Source of the DNA: Prevotella amnii DSM 23384 = JCM 14753
GTDB taxonomy: Bacteria > Bacteroidota > Bacteroidia > Bacteroidales > Bacteroidaceae
Assembly: GCF_000378745.1 (NCBI RefSeq)
Contig: NZ_KB905268.1
Span: forward strand, 62,001-126,000
DNA length: 64,000 bases
Direction: 5' to 3'
Shown: one piece after another, positions 43,230-52,478 of the stretch
How the letters are laid out: each line of letters starts with the position of its first letter
How positions within the stretch are numbered: position 1 is the stretch's first letter
Position numbers and translations under genes: made by a program
Notes under the pieces: generated by a model
Databases searched by the model: none
Told to the model about the DNA's origin: nothing
What the model saw: the letters and a program-made list of their open reading frames with translations, nothing else

Positions 43230-44141
43230 TTATTTTACTTGAACTACAAGATACTTACTTGTGCTCCAGAAAAGCTGTGGATCAGTAACACGAAGCATAT
43301 ACTGACCATTACTGTCTGTAGTAAGCGTATAACTACCATTAGGGTGAACGGTAAGCAGACGAACACTCTTACTATAGAATTTCACCTCCTTAGTTACACG
43401 AATATCTATCTTTGTAAAGTAGTTCTTGTTAAAGTTGCCTTTAAGAACCTGACCACCAGCAAGGATTCCCTGCGACTTAAGCTCACGCTTTGTTCCAAAC
43501 ACATACCATGCCGTGTTAAGTTGCTTATCCTGAGTGTTTATTGTCTCTGTCTTCTTACTGCTCTCTAACTGAAGGTTTTCCTTATCGGTCTGCAAAGCAT
43601 GCTTTTCGTTTGTAAGGTTTTCCTTATCGGTTTTAAGATTGCTTACATCGGTATTCAATCCTGTAATAGCATCATCAAGCTCTTTTATATGAATATTCTT
43701 AGATTCTAATTCTGAACGTAGCTGACGAAGCTCTGCATCTTTAAGCTGCAATTGTGCAGTAAGCTGAGATAACATCTTCTTCATAGCCTCGCCCTTAAAG
43801 CCTGTTGAACGCAATTGCTCCTCAAGACGCTTTATGAGATCTCTATTCTCTTTCATACGTTGCTGAATAAACTGCACGTTCTCCTTTATCTGTGAAGCTT
43901 TATCAGCACGCTCGCCATCTTTAGCTATCGTTACACGATGCTCAGCAGCATTAATATCTGCAAATCCTTGCTGAATCTCATTCATAGTATTCATCATATC
44001 GTTAATCTCACTATCACGAGCATCAATAATAGAACGCAAAGAATCATTCTGCAACGCCATAGGATTAGCCGACTTCTTTCCCTGATTACAAGATGTTAGA
44101 GCTATCACTCCACAAATTGCCATTAAAAACAACTTTTTCAT
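43230..44141 (-). CDS. Coiled-coil lipoprotein
   Basis: 303 residues. Lipoprotein signal MKKLFLMAICGVIALTSC. Residues ~30-205 are a long heptad coiled coil, with near repeats TDKENLTNEKHALQTDKENLQ. The last ~95 residues form a small beta-rich domain (WYVFGTKRELKSQGIL, FTKIDIRVTKEVKFYSKSVRLL, SYTLTTDSNGQYMLRVTDPQLFWSTSKYLVVQV). A periplasmic spacer or tether role is plausible. I believe this architecture is common in Bacteroidales, but no function is known to me. It follows rsmI by 30 bases on the same strand. Confidence 0.82.
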   Translation of the reverse strand: MKKLFLMAICGVIALTSCNQGKKSANPMALQNDSLRSIIDARDSEINDMMNTMNEIQQGFADINAAEHRVTIAKDGERADKASQIKENVQFIQQRMKENRDLIKRLEEQLRSTGFKGEAMKKMLSQLTAQLQLKDAELRQLRSELESKNIHIKELDDAITGLNTDVSNLKTDKENLTNEKHALQTDKENLQLESSKKTETINTQDKQLNTAWYVFGTKRELKSQGILAGGQVLKGNFNKNYFTKIDIRVTKEVKFYSKSVRLLTVHPNGSYTLTTDSNGQYMLRVTDPQLFWSTSKYLVVQVK

Positions 44142-44171
44142 AATTATAATGATTTATATTACTATTTTTTT

Positions 44172-44867
44172 TTATTTTTTGTTACTCTGCTTTATCTTTT
44201 CTTTCCCTGCCACAACAATGACAAATTCGCCACGAGGCTCTATGGTCTTAAAATGGTCTATAAGCTCTGAAAGCGTACCTCTAAGAGTCTCTTCATGCAG
44301 CTTAGATATCTCACGAGAACAACTCGCTTTGCGATCAGCCCCAAACACTTCAGCAAACTGCTCCAAGGACTTAACCACACGATAAGGCGACTCATAAAAA
44401 ACCATTGTGCGAGACTCTTCTATCAAACTTCCCAACATCGTCTTACGCCCCTTCTTCTGTGGAAGAAAACCCTCAAAAGCAAACCTATCACAGGGCAAAC
44501 CACTCGATACCAAGGCTGGAACAAATGCTGTAGCACCGGGCAAAGCCTCTACAGTAATGCCATTAGCAGCAGCCTCACGTGCTAAGAAAAAGCCCGGATC
44601 GCTAATACCCGGAGTACCTGCATCAGAGATGCAAGCTATCTTCTGTCCTGCCTTAAGCCTACTTACTAAGCCTGAAGTAGTGCCATGCTCATTATATTTA
44701 TGATGAGCCATAAGCCGATTCTTTATCTCAAAATGCTTTAAAAGCACACCCGATGTACGAGTATCCTCGCACAAGATAAGATCTACCTCCTTTAAGATAC
44801 GAATAGCTCTAAAGGTAATATCCTCCATGTTTCCAACAGGTGTTGGCACTAAATACAATATCCCCAT
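44172..44867 (-). CDS. rsmI: 16S rRNA 2'-O-methyltransferase RsmI
   Basis: 231 residues. Methylates the 2'-OH of C1402 in 16S rRNA using SAM. Family motifs: LYLVPTPVGNMEDITFRAI, LCEDTRTSGVLLKHF, ISDAGTPGISDPGF and LPGATAFVPALVSSGLP. Slightly shorter than some RsmI that carry a C-terminal helix domain. The promoter at 44876-44883 is almost on top of the start codon. The coiled-coil lipoprotein gene follows. Confidence 0.95.
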   Translation of the reverse strand: MGILYLVPTPVGNMEDITFRAIRILKEVDLILCEDTRTSGVLLKHFEIKNRLMAHHKYNEHGTTSGLVSRLKAGQKIACISDAGTPGISDPGFFLAREAAANGITVEALPGATAFVPALVSSGLPCDRFAFEGFLPQKKGRKTMLGSLIEESRTMVFYESPYRVVKSLEQFAEVFGADRKASCSREISKLHEETLRGTLSELIDHFKTIEPRGEFVIVVAGKEKIKQSNKK

Positions 44868-44875
44868 ATTGTGCG

Positions 44876-44883
44876 CAAATGTA
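44876..44883 (-). promoter_or_regulatory. Promoter -7 element for rsmI, implying a nearly leaderless mRNA
   Basis: Minus-strand TACATTTG ends 8 bases before the ATG at 44867; the expected transcription start leaves only about 2-5 untranslated bases. Confidence 0.55.
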
Positions 44884-45025
44884 AATTAATAAAAGAGAAA
44901 GACAAAAGAAATTATATTTTTTTACAACTATGTCATTTTAATTCACACCTTTTTTTATATATTTGCAATAAGAAAAATAGGATAACTTATTTGTAATTTT
45001 GTCCCTACTTTAATAGTAAAATAGC

Positions 45026-45033
45026 TATCTTTG
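45026..45033 (+). promoter_or_regulatory. Promoter -7 element for tdk
   Basis: TATCTTTG, 20 bases upstream of the tdk ATG, matches TAnnTTTG. Confidence 0.6.
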
Positions 45034-45053
45034 CAGTATATAAAATAAAAGCA

Positions 45054-45644
45054 ATGGATAATATTAACGGAGAAAAACGCCATCAAGGTCGTATAGAAGT
45101 AATATGTGGTAGTATGTTTTCGGGTAAGACGGAAGAGCTTATTCGACGAATGAAACGAGCAAAGTTTGCCAAACAAAGGGTAGAAATATTTAAGCCCGCT
45201 ATAGATGTACGCTATTCTGAAGAAGAAGTAGTAAGCCACGACCACAACTCTATACTCTCTACGCCTATAGGCTCATCTGAAAGCATTCTCCTTTTAGCCT
45301 CAGACATAGACGTTGTGGGCATTGATGAAGCACAGTTTTTTGACCAAGGCCTTGTCGAAGTATGCAACACGCTTGCAAAAAACGGTATGCGTGTCATAAT
45401 AGCAGGGCTGGATATGGACTATAAAGGTGTGCCTTTCGGGCCTATACCTGCCCTATGTGCAATAGCCGACGATGTTACTAAAGTGCATGCTATATGTGTA
45501 AAATGTGGTGCGTTAGCTTATCTTAGTCATCGGCTTGTAGCTAATGAGCACCGTGTTCTGCTTGGAGAGCAAGGCGAATACGAGCCTCTTTGCCGCGATT
45601 GCTACAACAAAGCAATACTTGCAGACGAGTCTATAAAGAAATAA
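45054..45644 (+). CDS. tdk: Thymidine kinase
   Basis: 196 residues, type II TK. Phosphorylates thymidine to dTMP in salvage. P-loop [14 protein letters not shown], catalytic GIDEAQFF, zinc ribbon CVKCG and CRDC, and lasso-loop region [10 protein letters not shown] are all present. The AI-2E family gene follows after 18 bases on the same strand, and the next two genes may be co-transcribed. Confidence 0.97.
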   Translation: MDNINGEKRHQGRIEVICGSMFSGKTEELIRRMKRAKFAKQRVEIFKPAIDVRYSEEEVVSHDHNSILSTPIGSSESILLLASDIDVVGIDEAQFFDQGLVEVCNTLAKNGMRVIIAGLDMDYKGVPFGPIPALCAIADDVTKVHAICVKCGALAYLSHRLVANEHRVLLGEQGEYEPLCRDCYNKAILADESIKK

Positions 45645-45662
45645 CCACCACATTAAAAGCTT

Positions 45663-46745
45663 ATGTTACACACTATTTCATTAGATAAATTTCTGCGCTG
45701 GACGGTCATTACACTGATTCTTGCAGCTGTGTTTTTTACGCTTAAAGCCCTCTCTGAAGTGCTTTTGCCCTTTTTCATTGCTTGGCTTTTGGCTTATCTG
45801 CTTTATCCCGTAGTAAAGTTTATACAATATAAGATGCATGTAACATCGCGCGCTATAAGCATCATTCTTACCTTTATCCTTATAATAGCCATCATCGCAG
45901 GTATCGTCTTTATCATTGTGCCGCCTTTCATAAGTGAGATGGAAAAGCTCGAAGTGCTGGCAAATAAATACATACAAAGCAACACCCATTCTAACAACAT
46001 TGCATCCATGCTTAAGCAATGGTTTACCACTCATAGATTTGAGATAAACCATTTCTTAAAAAGTCGCGACTTTACAGATGCCATCAAAACTGCCATGCCA
46101 CAGGTATTCGCCCTATTGGGGCAAACTGCCAACGTGGTGTTTTCGGTAATTGCCTCATTTATCACCTTATTATATATGTTCTTCATCTTACTCGATTATG
46201 AGTCGTTAGGAGAGAACTTCTTTAAAATGATACCACGAAAGTGGCGCTCTTTCTCTCGAGTGTTGGCATCTGATGTAGAAAAAGCACTCAATAGCTATAT
46301 TCGTGGGCAAGGCATGGTAGCTCTATGTATGGCTATCATGTTTTGTATAGGTTTTTCTATTATCGACTTCCCCATGGCCATAGGCTTAGGAATACTCATA
46401 GGCATACTCGACCTCGTACCTTATCTACACGCCCTGGCACTTATCCCCACTGCTATCTTAGCACTTATGAAAGCTGCCGATACTGGTCACAACTTCTGGA
46501 TGATATTCGGAGGAGCTTTGCTCGTTTTTATTATAGTGCAGATTATAACAGATATGATAATAACACCTAAGATAATGGGAAAAGCTATGGGCTTAAACCC
46601 TGCCATGCTGCTACTATCACTATCCATCTGGGGAGCACTACTGGGATTTATAGGGCTAATCATTGCCTTACCACTTACCACCATAATCATTGCTTACTGG
46701 AAAAGATATGTTACAAAAGATGAAGAAGTAATAAAAAACAAGTGA
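45663..46745 (+). CDS. AI-2E family transporter (PerM-like)
   Basis: 360 residues, with about eight hydrophobic helices and the family pattern: LLPFFIAWLLAYLLYPVVKFIQ at the N-terminus, LDYESLGENFFKMIPRKWRS in the middle, GLGILIGILDLVPYLHAL and LLLSLSIWGALLGFIGLIIALPL at the C-terminus. Members export small molecules or exchange Na+/H+; the name from E. coli TqsA does not prove AI-2 transport here. It lies between tdk and a small membrane protein. Confidence 0.9.
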   Translation: MLHTISLDKFLRWTVITLILAAVFFTLKALSEVLLPFFIAWLLAYLLYPVVKFIQYKMHVTSRAISIILTFILIIAIIAGIVFIIVPPFISEMEKLEVLANKYIQSNTHSNNIASMLKQWFTTHRFEINHFLKSRDFTDAIKTAMPQVFALLGQTANVVFSVIASFITLLYMFFILLDYESLGENFFKMIPRKWRSFSRVLASDVEKALNSYIRGQGMVALCMAIMFCIGFSIIDFPMAIGLGILIGILDLVPYLHALALIPTAILALMKAADTGHNFWMIFGGALLVFIIVQIITDMIITPKIMGKAMGLNPAMLLLSLSIWGALLGFIGLIIALPLTTIIIAYWKRYVTKDEEVIKNK

Positions 46746-46817
46746 TGAAAACTCACAGAATAATATTTTAAAATAAATAATAAAAGCTCAAACTAAAATT
46801 ATAACCTCTGCCACATT

Positions 46818-47033
46818 ATGAAAGCAAAAATCAATTGGAAACATTTCTTAGTACTTTTCATCGTAATAGGTGGGCTATATTACATCACACGCTCCATATT
46901 GCTAACCTGTGCTATCATGGTTATTCTCCTGCTTATAGACGGACTACTTATGCAATACGAACACCGTAAACGAGGAGAAAAAGAAATTAAAGATATTACA
47001 AAAAAGCTAAACGACGCTGAAAAGGATTCTTGA
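46818..47033 (+). CDS. Small two-helix membrane protein
   Basis: 71 residues: one or two transmembrane helices (HFLVLFIVIGGLYYI; LLTCAIMVILLLIDGLLM) and a charged cytoplasmic tail (EHRKRGEKEIKDITKKLNDAEKD). No family recognised. Its stop is 2 bases before the ATG of the kinase/RapZ fusion, so the two are probably translationally coupled. Confidence 0.72.
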   Translation: MKAKINWKHFLVLFIVIGGLYYITRSILLTCAIMVILLLIDGLLMQYEHRKRGEKEIKDITKKLNDAEKDS

Positions 47034-47035
47034 AA

Positions 47036-48565
47036 ATGGACAAACTAATAGCTCTATATGAAAAATATTTAGGATATACACCTCTAAACACTCAGAAGAT
47101 ACCACTATCAGGTAGCAATAGAAGCTACTACCGCTTTACTGATAAAGAGGGAAAAACTATAATAGGTGTAAAAGGAGTAAGCAAGGAAGAGAACCATGCT
47201 TTCATATATCTTGCTAAACACTTTTATACAAAACAGATACCTGTACCAAAGGTATTAGCAGTGAGCGATGATGAGTTATATTACCTACAAAGCGATCTGG
47301 GGCAATTATCTCTATACGATGCCTTAAAAGGAGGTCGTGAGGCTAACGGTAAATACAATCTTAAAGAAATAGAACTGTTAAAAAAAACTATACGCACACT
47401 GCCCAACATACAGATAAACGGAGCACATGGGCTTGATTTTAGCAACTGCTATCCACAGCCTGAGTTCGATAAAGAAAGCGTACTCTTTGATCTTAACTAC
47501 TTTAAATACTGCTTCTTAAAGTCTACAGGCTTAGATTTTCATGAATTAAAACTTGAAGCTAACTTTCAGATGCTTGCCAAAGACCTTACCGCAGAACCCA
47601 TGCAAGCCTTCTTATATCGTGATTTCCAAGCACGAAACGTAATGTTAGATCATTACGGGAACCCCTTTTTTATAGATTTTCAAGGAGGACGAAAAGGTCC
47701 TTACTACTACGATTTGGCGTCTTTTCTATGGCAGGCAAGCGCAAAATATCCCTTTAAATTGCGCCGACAACTTATAGCAGAATACTATGAAAGCCTAAAA
47801 CAATACACCGAAGTGCCATCTGTAAGACATTTCGTAAGTCGCCTTTCGCTCTTCATACTATTTCGCACATTACAGGTATTAGGAGCCTACGGCTTTAGAG
47901 GATACTTCGAGCATAAACAGTATTTCATCAATTCCATACCATACGCGATACAAAACCTACGCGATATGATTAACACTGAAGGCTTACATTTCCCTTATCC
48001 ACACCTTATGGATATACTTAAAAGGCTCATTAACCTGCCACAGTTTAGCCCTAAGGACGAAACTTCAACTAAAGAAAAAGACCTTTTAAGCCTTTTACAT
48101 ATAGATAAATCGGGAAATACCTCCGATAATATCCAGCAGCATAAAGATAAAAGCAAACTGGTAGTTAAAGTGTTTAGCTTCTCTTTTAAGAAAGGAATAC
48201 CTAACGATGATAGTGGAAACGGAGGAGGCTACGTCTTTGATTGTCGCAGCACCCACAACCCCGGACGCTACCCTCTTTATAAAGACCTTAACGGACTAAC
48301 AGAGCCAGTAATACGATTCCTTGAAGATGATGGTGAGATACTAAACTTCCTAAAACCTGTTTACGCCCTTGCCGATCATCACGTAAAACGCTATATAGAA
48401 CGTAACTTTACCCATCTTATGTTTTGCTTTGGCTGCACAGGTGGACAACATCGCTCTGTATATAGCGCACAACATTTAGCCGAGCATATTCATAACAAAT
48501 TTAACATAGAAGTGCATATCATTCACCGAGAGCAAAACATTAAACAGATACTATTACCTAAATAA
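47036..48565 (+). CDS. Sugar-kinase-like phosphotransferase fused to a RapZ C-terminal domain
   Basis: 509 residues. The N-terminal ~330 residues are an aminoglycoside-phosphotransferase-fold kinase of AmgK type: GSNRSYYRF, catalytic loop FLYRDFQARNVML (Tyr replaces the usual His) and metal site FIDFQGGRKG. After a charged linker (about 330-375) comes a RapZ C-terminal domain with FDCRSTHNPGRY and GCTGGQHRSVYSAQHLAEH. AmgK phosphorylates MurNAc/GlcNAc in cell-wall recycling, and RapZ-C senses glucosamine-6-phosphate in Enterobacteria, so an amino-sugar role is reasonable but inferred. The nucleotidyltransferase (MurU) partner is not adjacent. Start ATG at 47036; a TTG 6 bases earlier overlaps the upstream stop. 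Confidence 0.85.
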   Translation: MDKLIALYEKYLGYTPLNTQKIPLSGSNRSYYRFTDKEGKTIIGVKGVSKEENHAFIYLAKHFYTKQIPVPKVLAVSDDELYYLQSDLGQLSLYDALKGGREANGKYNLKEIELLKKTIRTLPNIQINGAHGLDFSNCYPQPEFDKESVLFDLNYFKYCFLKSTGLDFHELKLEANFQMLAKDLTAEPMQAFLYRDFQARNVMLDHYGNPFFIDFQGGRKGPYYYDLASFLWQASAKYPFKLRRQLIAEYYESLKQYTEVPSVRHFVSRLSLFILFRTLQVLGAYGFRGYFEHKQYFINSIPYAIQNLRDMINTEGLHFPYPHLMDILKRLINLPQFSPKDETSTKEKDLLSLLHIDKSGNTSDNIQQHKDKSKLVVKVFSFSFKKGIPNDDSGNGGGYVFDCRSTHNPGRYPLYKDLNGLTEPVIRFLEDDGEILNFLKPVYALADHHVKRYIERNFTHLMFCFGCTGGQHRSVYSAQHLAEHIHNKFNIEVHIIHREQNIKQILLPK

Positions 48566-48669
48566 GCTGATGCAAGAAAGCTACATTCTTTTTTCCTTTC
48601 TAAGCTATATGATATCACTTTATTTTCTATTTAGTATAATGTTTTACACCACATTATAGAAACTATAAC

Positions 48670-48697
48670 CCCTTGTATGTTATTTTATCTACAAGGG
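48670..48697 (+). terminator. Terminator after the kinase/RapZ fusion
   Basis: CCCTTGTA / TACAAGGG stem with a 12-base loop, followed by ATTATATTTTCTT, 105 bases downstream of the stop. Confidence 0.55.
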
Positions 48698-48794
48698 ATT
48701 ATATTTTCTTAGTTAACCTATAATAAGCTTGACTGCTATATAAAAATTATTATAAAACCATAGCTATTAAAACTTACAAACACATACCTCTTTT

Positions 48795-49760
48795 CTATTT
48801 TACTTTTTCATAAATATATAGTTCATGTATTTCAGCCTTATAACCCTCATTATAAAATGGTCCTTGAGACATTCCTAAAACTATTTGTGTACCTCTATTA
48901 TTAAGTACTACCAAATCGTCATTTGTCGGATCTATAGCTATACCCTCTATTTCGCCAGCACGCTTAAAGTCCACCATCTCCCTTAATAACATAATCCTAC
49001 CAGCTTTAGCACCACCAGGTATCAATCCCGTACGAGTAACTACTTTCCCATCTTTTATTTCTACGCTATAAGGATCTTTCTTAATTGGTTCCATTCCATT
49101 TACTAACCCTGTATATGAAACTTGAGATATATCTGCAATATAAAGATTATCTGCAATTTGAAAAGTAGCTTCACCATCATCAGCTGCAAATATCATTTTA
49201 CCATCTGCTATAAATATTCCTTGACACCAATATGGGGTAGGACGACATTGCATTTTCGTATAATACTTGCCAGTTTCTAAATTATAACAATAAACATAAC
49301 GACTATCTACCCAATCACTCATCCAAACCATATTTTTCTCACGATCTATTGCAAGCCCAGAACACTCTACCTGCCCTGACTCTGCACACCATGGAATAGA
49401 ACGTTTCCATTTCAATGTTCTTGCGTCATATACATCTATTGATATATTATATCCACGACCATATTCAAACTTTTCATTCCCTGTATATATTTCGCCATTA
49501 TATATATCAATATCTCCAAAATGATTTGCTTTTTCTGGATCCCTAAAAGGATTATCGTTTTTTAGTAACATATTACCATCCTTATCATACTTATATAATG
49601 CACGAGTATCACTAACATAATAATAATATTTATCTATGGCAATACCTTGCCTACCTGCTACACGTATTACCTTTTTTAATCTATACTCTTTACCTATATG
49701 TTGCGCTTTTGCTATTATACAAATAAAACTTATAGCTAATAATATTAATATTTTCCTCAT
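48795..49760 (-). CDS. Secreted beta-propeller-like protein of the glycerophosphodiester locus
   Basis: 321 residues from the ATG at 49760. Signal peptide (KILILLAISFICIIAKAQ). The mature part has repeated four-strand blade-like elements (RQGIAIDKYYYYVSDTRALYKYDKDG, GDIDIYNGEIYTGNE, CSGLAIDREKNMVWMSDW, IEGIAIDPTNDDLVVLNNRG), similar to NHL/YncE or SdiA-regulated propellers. No catalytic motif is recognised. It is the last gene behind two porins, glpQ and glpT on the minus strand, so it may bind or hydrolyse a related phosphodiester; inference only. Confidence 0.72.
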   Translation of the reverse strand: MRKILILLAISFICIIAKAQHIGKEYRLKKVIRVAGRQGIAIDKYYYYVSDTRALYKYDKDGNMLLKNDNPFRDPEKANHFGDIDIYNGEIYTGNEKFEYGRGYNISIDVYDARTLKWKRSIPWCAESGQVECSGLAIDREKNMVWMSDWVDSRYVYCYNLETGKYYTKMQCRPTPYWCQGIFIADGKMIFAADDGEATFQIADNLYIADISQVSYTGLVNGMEPIKKDPYSVEIKDGKVVTRTGLIPGGAKAGRIMLLREMVDFKRAGEIEGIAIDPTNDDLVVLNNRGTQIVLGMSQGPFYNEGYKAEIHELYIYEKVK

Positions 49761-49787
49761 AATATACAATTTTTATTCTAAATGTAA

Positions 49788-50999
49788 TTAAAAGCTGAAC
49801 AATCCCATTATTTGTATTTGCTCACTTGTTTTATATCCATTCAATTCTTCAATATTTTTTGGATATATAAAGTGTCCCCAATTCAACTGTATTTTAGCAT
49901 TTTCCATCAACTTATATGTTACTCCTAACAAAATACGATTATAGTTTGCTGCAGCTGTAGTTTTATTGATATTATCTTTATACATATCCCATCTTAACAA
50001 AGGCAAAAACTTATGAAAGTGATAAGCCGCAAGTATATATGCTGACTCCTCATTAACGAACGTAAAATTATCAATTTTAGAATTAACAAAACCTATCTCC
50101 GTACGTAAATCTAAACCATTTGGGTCATTATACCAGACACCTGCTACAAAACGATTCATAGGATTATATCTACTACCGTCCTTAACTTTAACACCCTCTC
50201 CCCCTTTAACTGTATTAGAAACATATTCTCCGTAATTATAAGTCGCTTTAACCTTAAGATTTTTCATTGGCTGAATTGTTGTACTTACATATATATCTTT
50301 AGACATATTTTTATCATCAGTACAAGGTAAAGAACCATTGGTTATTGCAAAATCATAATGAAGATAACTATAACCTTGCTTTGATTTACCAATATCTCCT
50401 ATAAACATAATTCCAAGATCTCGTCCATAATCTACAAAATTATATTCATAAGGATTGCGACAAGCCATACGATAAACAATGTTGGAAAAGTCAATAGACT
50501 CTAAAGTAGAAGGAGATATATCATAATTCTCATATCCTAAAGGTGTATAAAATTGTCCTAATCGCACCTTAAATTCAGGAACTATTTTCCAAGTAGCAAA
50601 AGCATCCATCAGATGTATGCTCTTCTGATTATTACCATTTTGTGTTCCTGATATTCCATTGAAAGCCTCGATCTGCAAACGAAAATCTATATTATCACCA
50701 ACCTTGCCATCCATTAATAATCTTAAACGTTTAGCCTGAAAAGAAGAAGTTTTTGTTTTATCATTAGCGGTATAATTCCAGCCTGTTTGCAAATAACCTG
50801 ATATTTTAGGAACTTTGAAAATTATTTTTTTACATGAGTCTACCTTTTCTGAGTTGATCTTTTTTTCTTGTACTATTCCATAAATAAAATTATTAGAGGA
50901 AAGATGCGTATCATTTATTTCTGTTAATATTTCTCCAAATAAAACTACAGGAATAAAATATACAATACAAGTAAGCAATAATTTTTTAAGTTCTTTCAT
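49788..50999 (-). CDS. OprO/P-type outer-membrane porin
   Basis: 403 residues from the ATG at 50999 with a signal peptide (KKLLLTCIVYFIPVVLFGE). Beta-rich body with family motifs: GYLQTGWNYTAND, QAKRLRLLMDGKVGDNIDFRLQIEAF, VRLGQFYTPLGYENYDISPSTLESIDF and terminal aromatic residue (GLFSF). Members are trimeric porins for anions such as phosphate. Second of two porins in the glpT-glpQ unit, so uptake of glycerophosphodiesters or glycerol-3-phosphate is a reasonable inference. Confidence 0.82.
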   Translation of the reverse strand: MKELKKLLLTCIVYFIPVVLFGEILTEINDTHLSSNNFIYGIVQEKKINSEKVDSCKKIIFKVPKISGYLQTGWNYTANDKTKTSSFQAKRLRLLMDGKVGDNIDFRLQIEAFNGISGTQNGNNQKSIHLMDAFATWKIVPEFKVRLGQFYTPLGYENYDISPSTLESIDFSNIVYRMACRNPYEYNFVDYGRDLGIMFIGDIGKSKQGYSYLHYDFAITNGSLPCTDDKNMSKDIYVSTTIQPMKNLKVKATYNYGEYVSNTVKGGEGVKVKDGSRYNPMNRFVAGVWYNDPNGLDLRTEIGFVNSKIDNFTFVNEESAYILAAYHFHKFLPLLRWDMYKDNINKTTAAANYNRILLGVTYKLMENAKIQLNWGHFIYPKNIEELNGYKTSEQIQIMGLFSF

Positions 51000-51088
51000 A
51001 CTAATCTTTTTAATAAGTTTAGTGGGTAATAATAACATTTAACTATATTACCCACTTAAAACTTTAAATAATTTTATCTGAATAACTC

Positions 51089-52429
51089 TTAGAAAGCAAA
51101 TTGAATACGAGCCTGAACTGCATGGAAATTCTTATCATTTGGATACATATCTTTCTTTAAACGATGATATGTATAATCAAGCATAACTTGTGTATACTTA
51201 TTGAAACTATAATTTAGACCAACAGTAAAAGAGCTAATATTTCCTCCACCAACACTTGTTGACTTAAATGGCCAGTCTTGCAATTGACCACTTGGGTAAT
51301 ATTGGTTACGACCTGCAGAAAAATATTCTCCAGCAATAATATCATTCAAACCTGTATAATTATAGCGTGCTACAACTTCAAGAGAATTTTCAGATAAACC
51401 CTTTAAAGTTCCATTCTCGCTATCATACTTGTATGCATTCCCGAAAATAAGATAACCAAGTTCAACATAACCTCCATGAAAAGAATTTGCGCGCAAAGGA
51501 TTAGCTTCTATCCAAGTCCCCAAAGTCCCCCATGTATCTATATTATTATTTGTTGCATCAAAAAGAGTCTTAGAATCTCGCTTTTTAGTAACATGTTTAT
51601 ATAAATATTCACCTCGTACAAACAACTTATCATTATGATATAATGCTTCTGCTCCTGCATCTATTACATTTTCTGCCCAAGGTAAACTACATGATACAAA
51701 ATTATCATTATGATCTACGATAGTTTGCATTGATTGCTTCAATCGTATTGTCTTTTTCAATACATTTTTCTCTACAACGCCACCACCTACATGCTGATAA
51801 CGCACATTTGCTCCTATTGCAAGTGTTTTATCTTCTGTTGCGATAGGACGATATATATAACGTCCTGCTACAACTATACCATTAAAACCTGCTTCTTGAG
51901 TGTTATATTGATTTTCTGTAAAAACACCTTGGTGCGCCATGAACTTTTTACTATTGTATTTATAAGTAATACCAAGTTCACGTCCTTCACCCAAAGCATC
52001 TGCTGCGCCTGCACGAGAAATAAAATGATAGCTGCCTAATGAAGTAGTACGAGCCATAGAACTTGCTGGGTCTACGTAATAACCTCCTCTTATAGCATGA
52101 GTTGCACCATTTTTATCGTGCCTTGTATACTGAAGGAAAATGTTTTTCTGACTAAATTTACCTCCACCAAAACCAAAGTCTGCATAAAAATTCCAATCTT
52201 TATATTTAAATGAAGTTCTTATTCGTGCATCACTTATAGCAGCTCCGCTTCTCATAGGTGTAAAATCTGTATTATAGTAAGCTGCATCTGCCATAAAACG
52301 AGCACCTACTGTAAATTGCATTTTATCTTTCTCATTATTAACTGTAACAGAAGGTTTTGTGTCAAAATCTTGAGCAGCTATATTAATTGCACATAGTGCA
52401 AATATTGGGATTATTATATATTTTTTCAT
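51089..52429 (-). CDS. OprO/P-like outer-membrane porin
   Basis: 446 residues. Signal peptide KKYIIIPIFALCAINIAAQD; beta-barrel with alternating aromatic strands (MQFTVGARFMADAAYYNTD, NFYADFGFGGGKFSQKNIFLQY, VQARIQFAF with C-terminal Phe). Different enough from the next porin that it is not a recent duplicate. It lies 50 bases after glpQ and 90 bases before the second porin. Outer-membrane entry of glycerophosphodiesters is inferred from the operon. Confidence 0.82.
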   Translation of the reverse strand: MKKYIIIPIFALCAINIAAQDFDTKPSVTVNNEKDKMQFTVGARFMADAAYYNTDFTPMRSGAAISDARIRTSFKYKDWNFYADFGFGGGKFSQKNIFLQYTRHDKNGATHAIRGGYYVDPASSMARTTSLGSYHFISRAGAADALGEGRELGITYKYNSKKFMAHQGVFTENQYNTQEAGFNGIVVAGRYIYRPIATEDKTLAIGANVRYQHVGGGVVEKNVLKKTIRLKQSMQTIVDHNDNFVSCSLPWAENVIDAGAEALYHNDKLFVRGEYLYKHVTKKRDSKTLFDATNNNIDTWGTLGTWIEANPLRANSFHGGYVELGYLIFGNAYKYDSENGTLKGLSENSLEVVARYNYTGLNDIIAGEYFSAGRNQYYPSGQLQDWPFKSTSVGGGNISSFTVGLNYSFNKYTQVMLDYTYHRLKKDMYPNDKNFHAVQARIQFAF

Positions 52430-52478
52430 ATTAAAATATAGGTTTGAATATGATATTTTTATTATAAACTTTTTCTAA

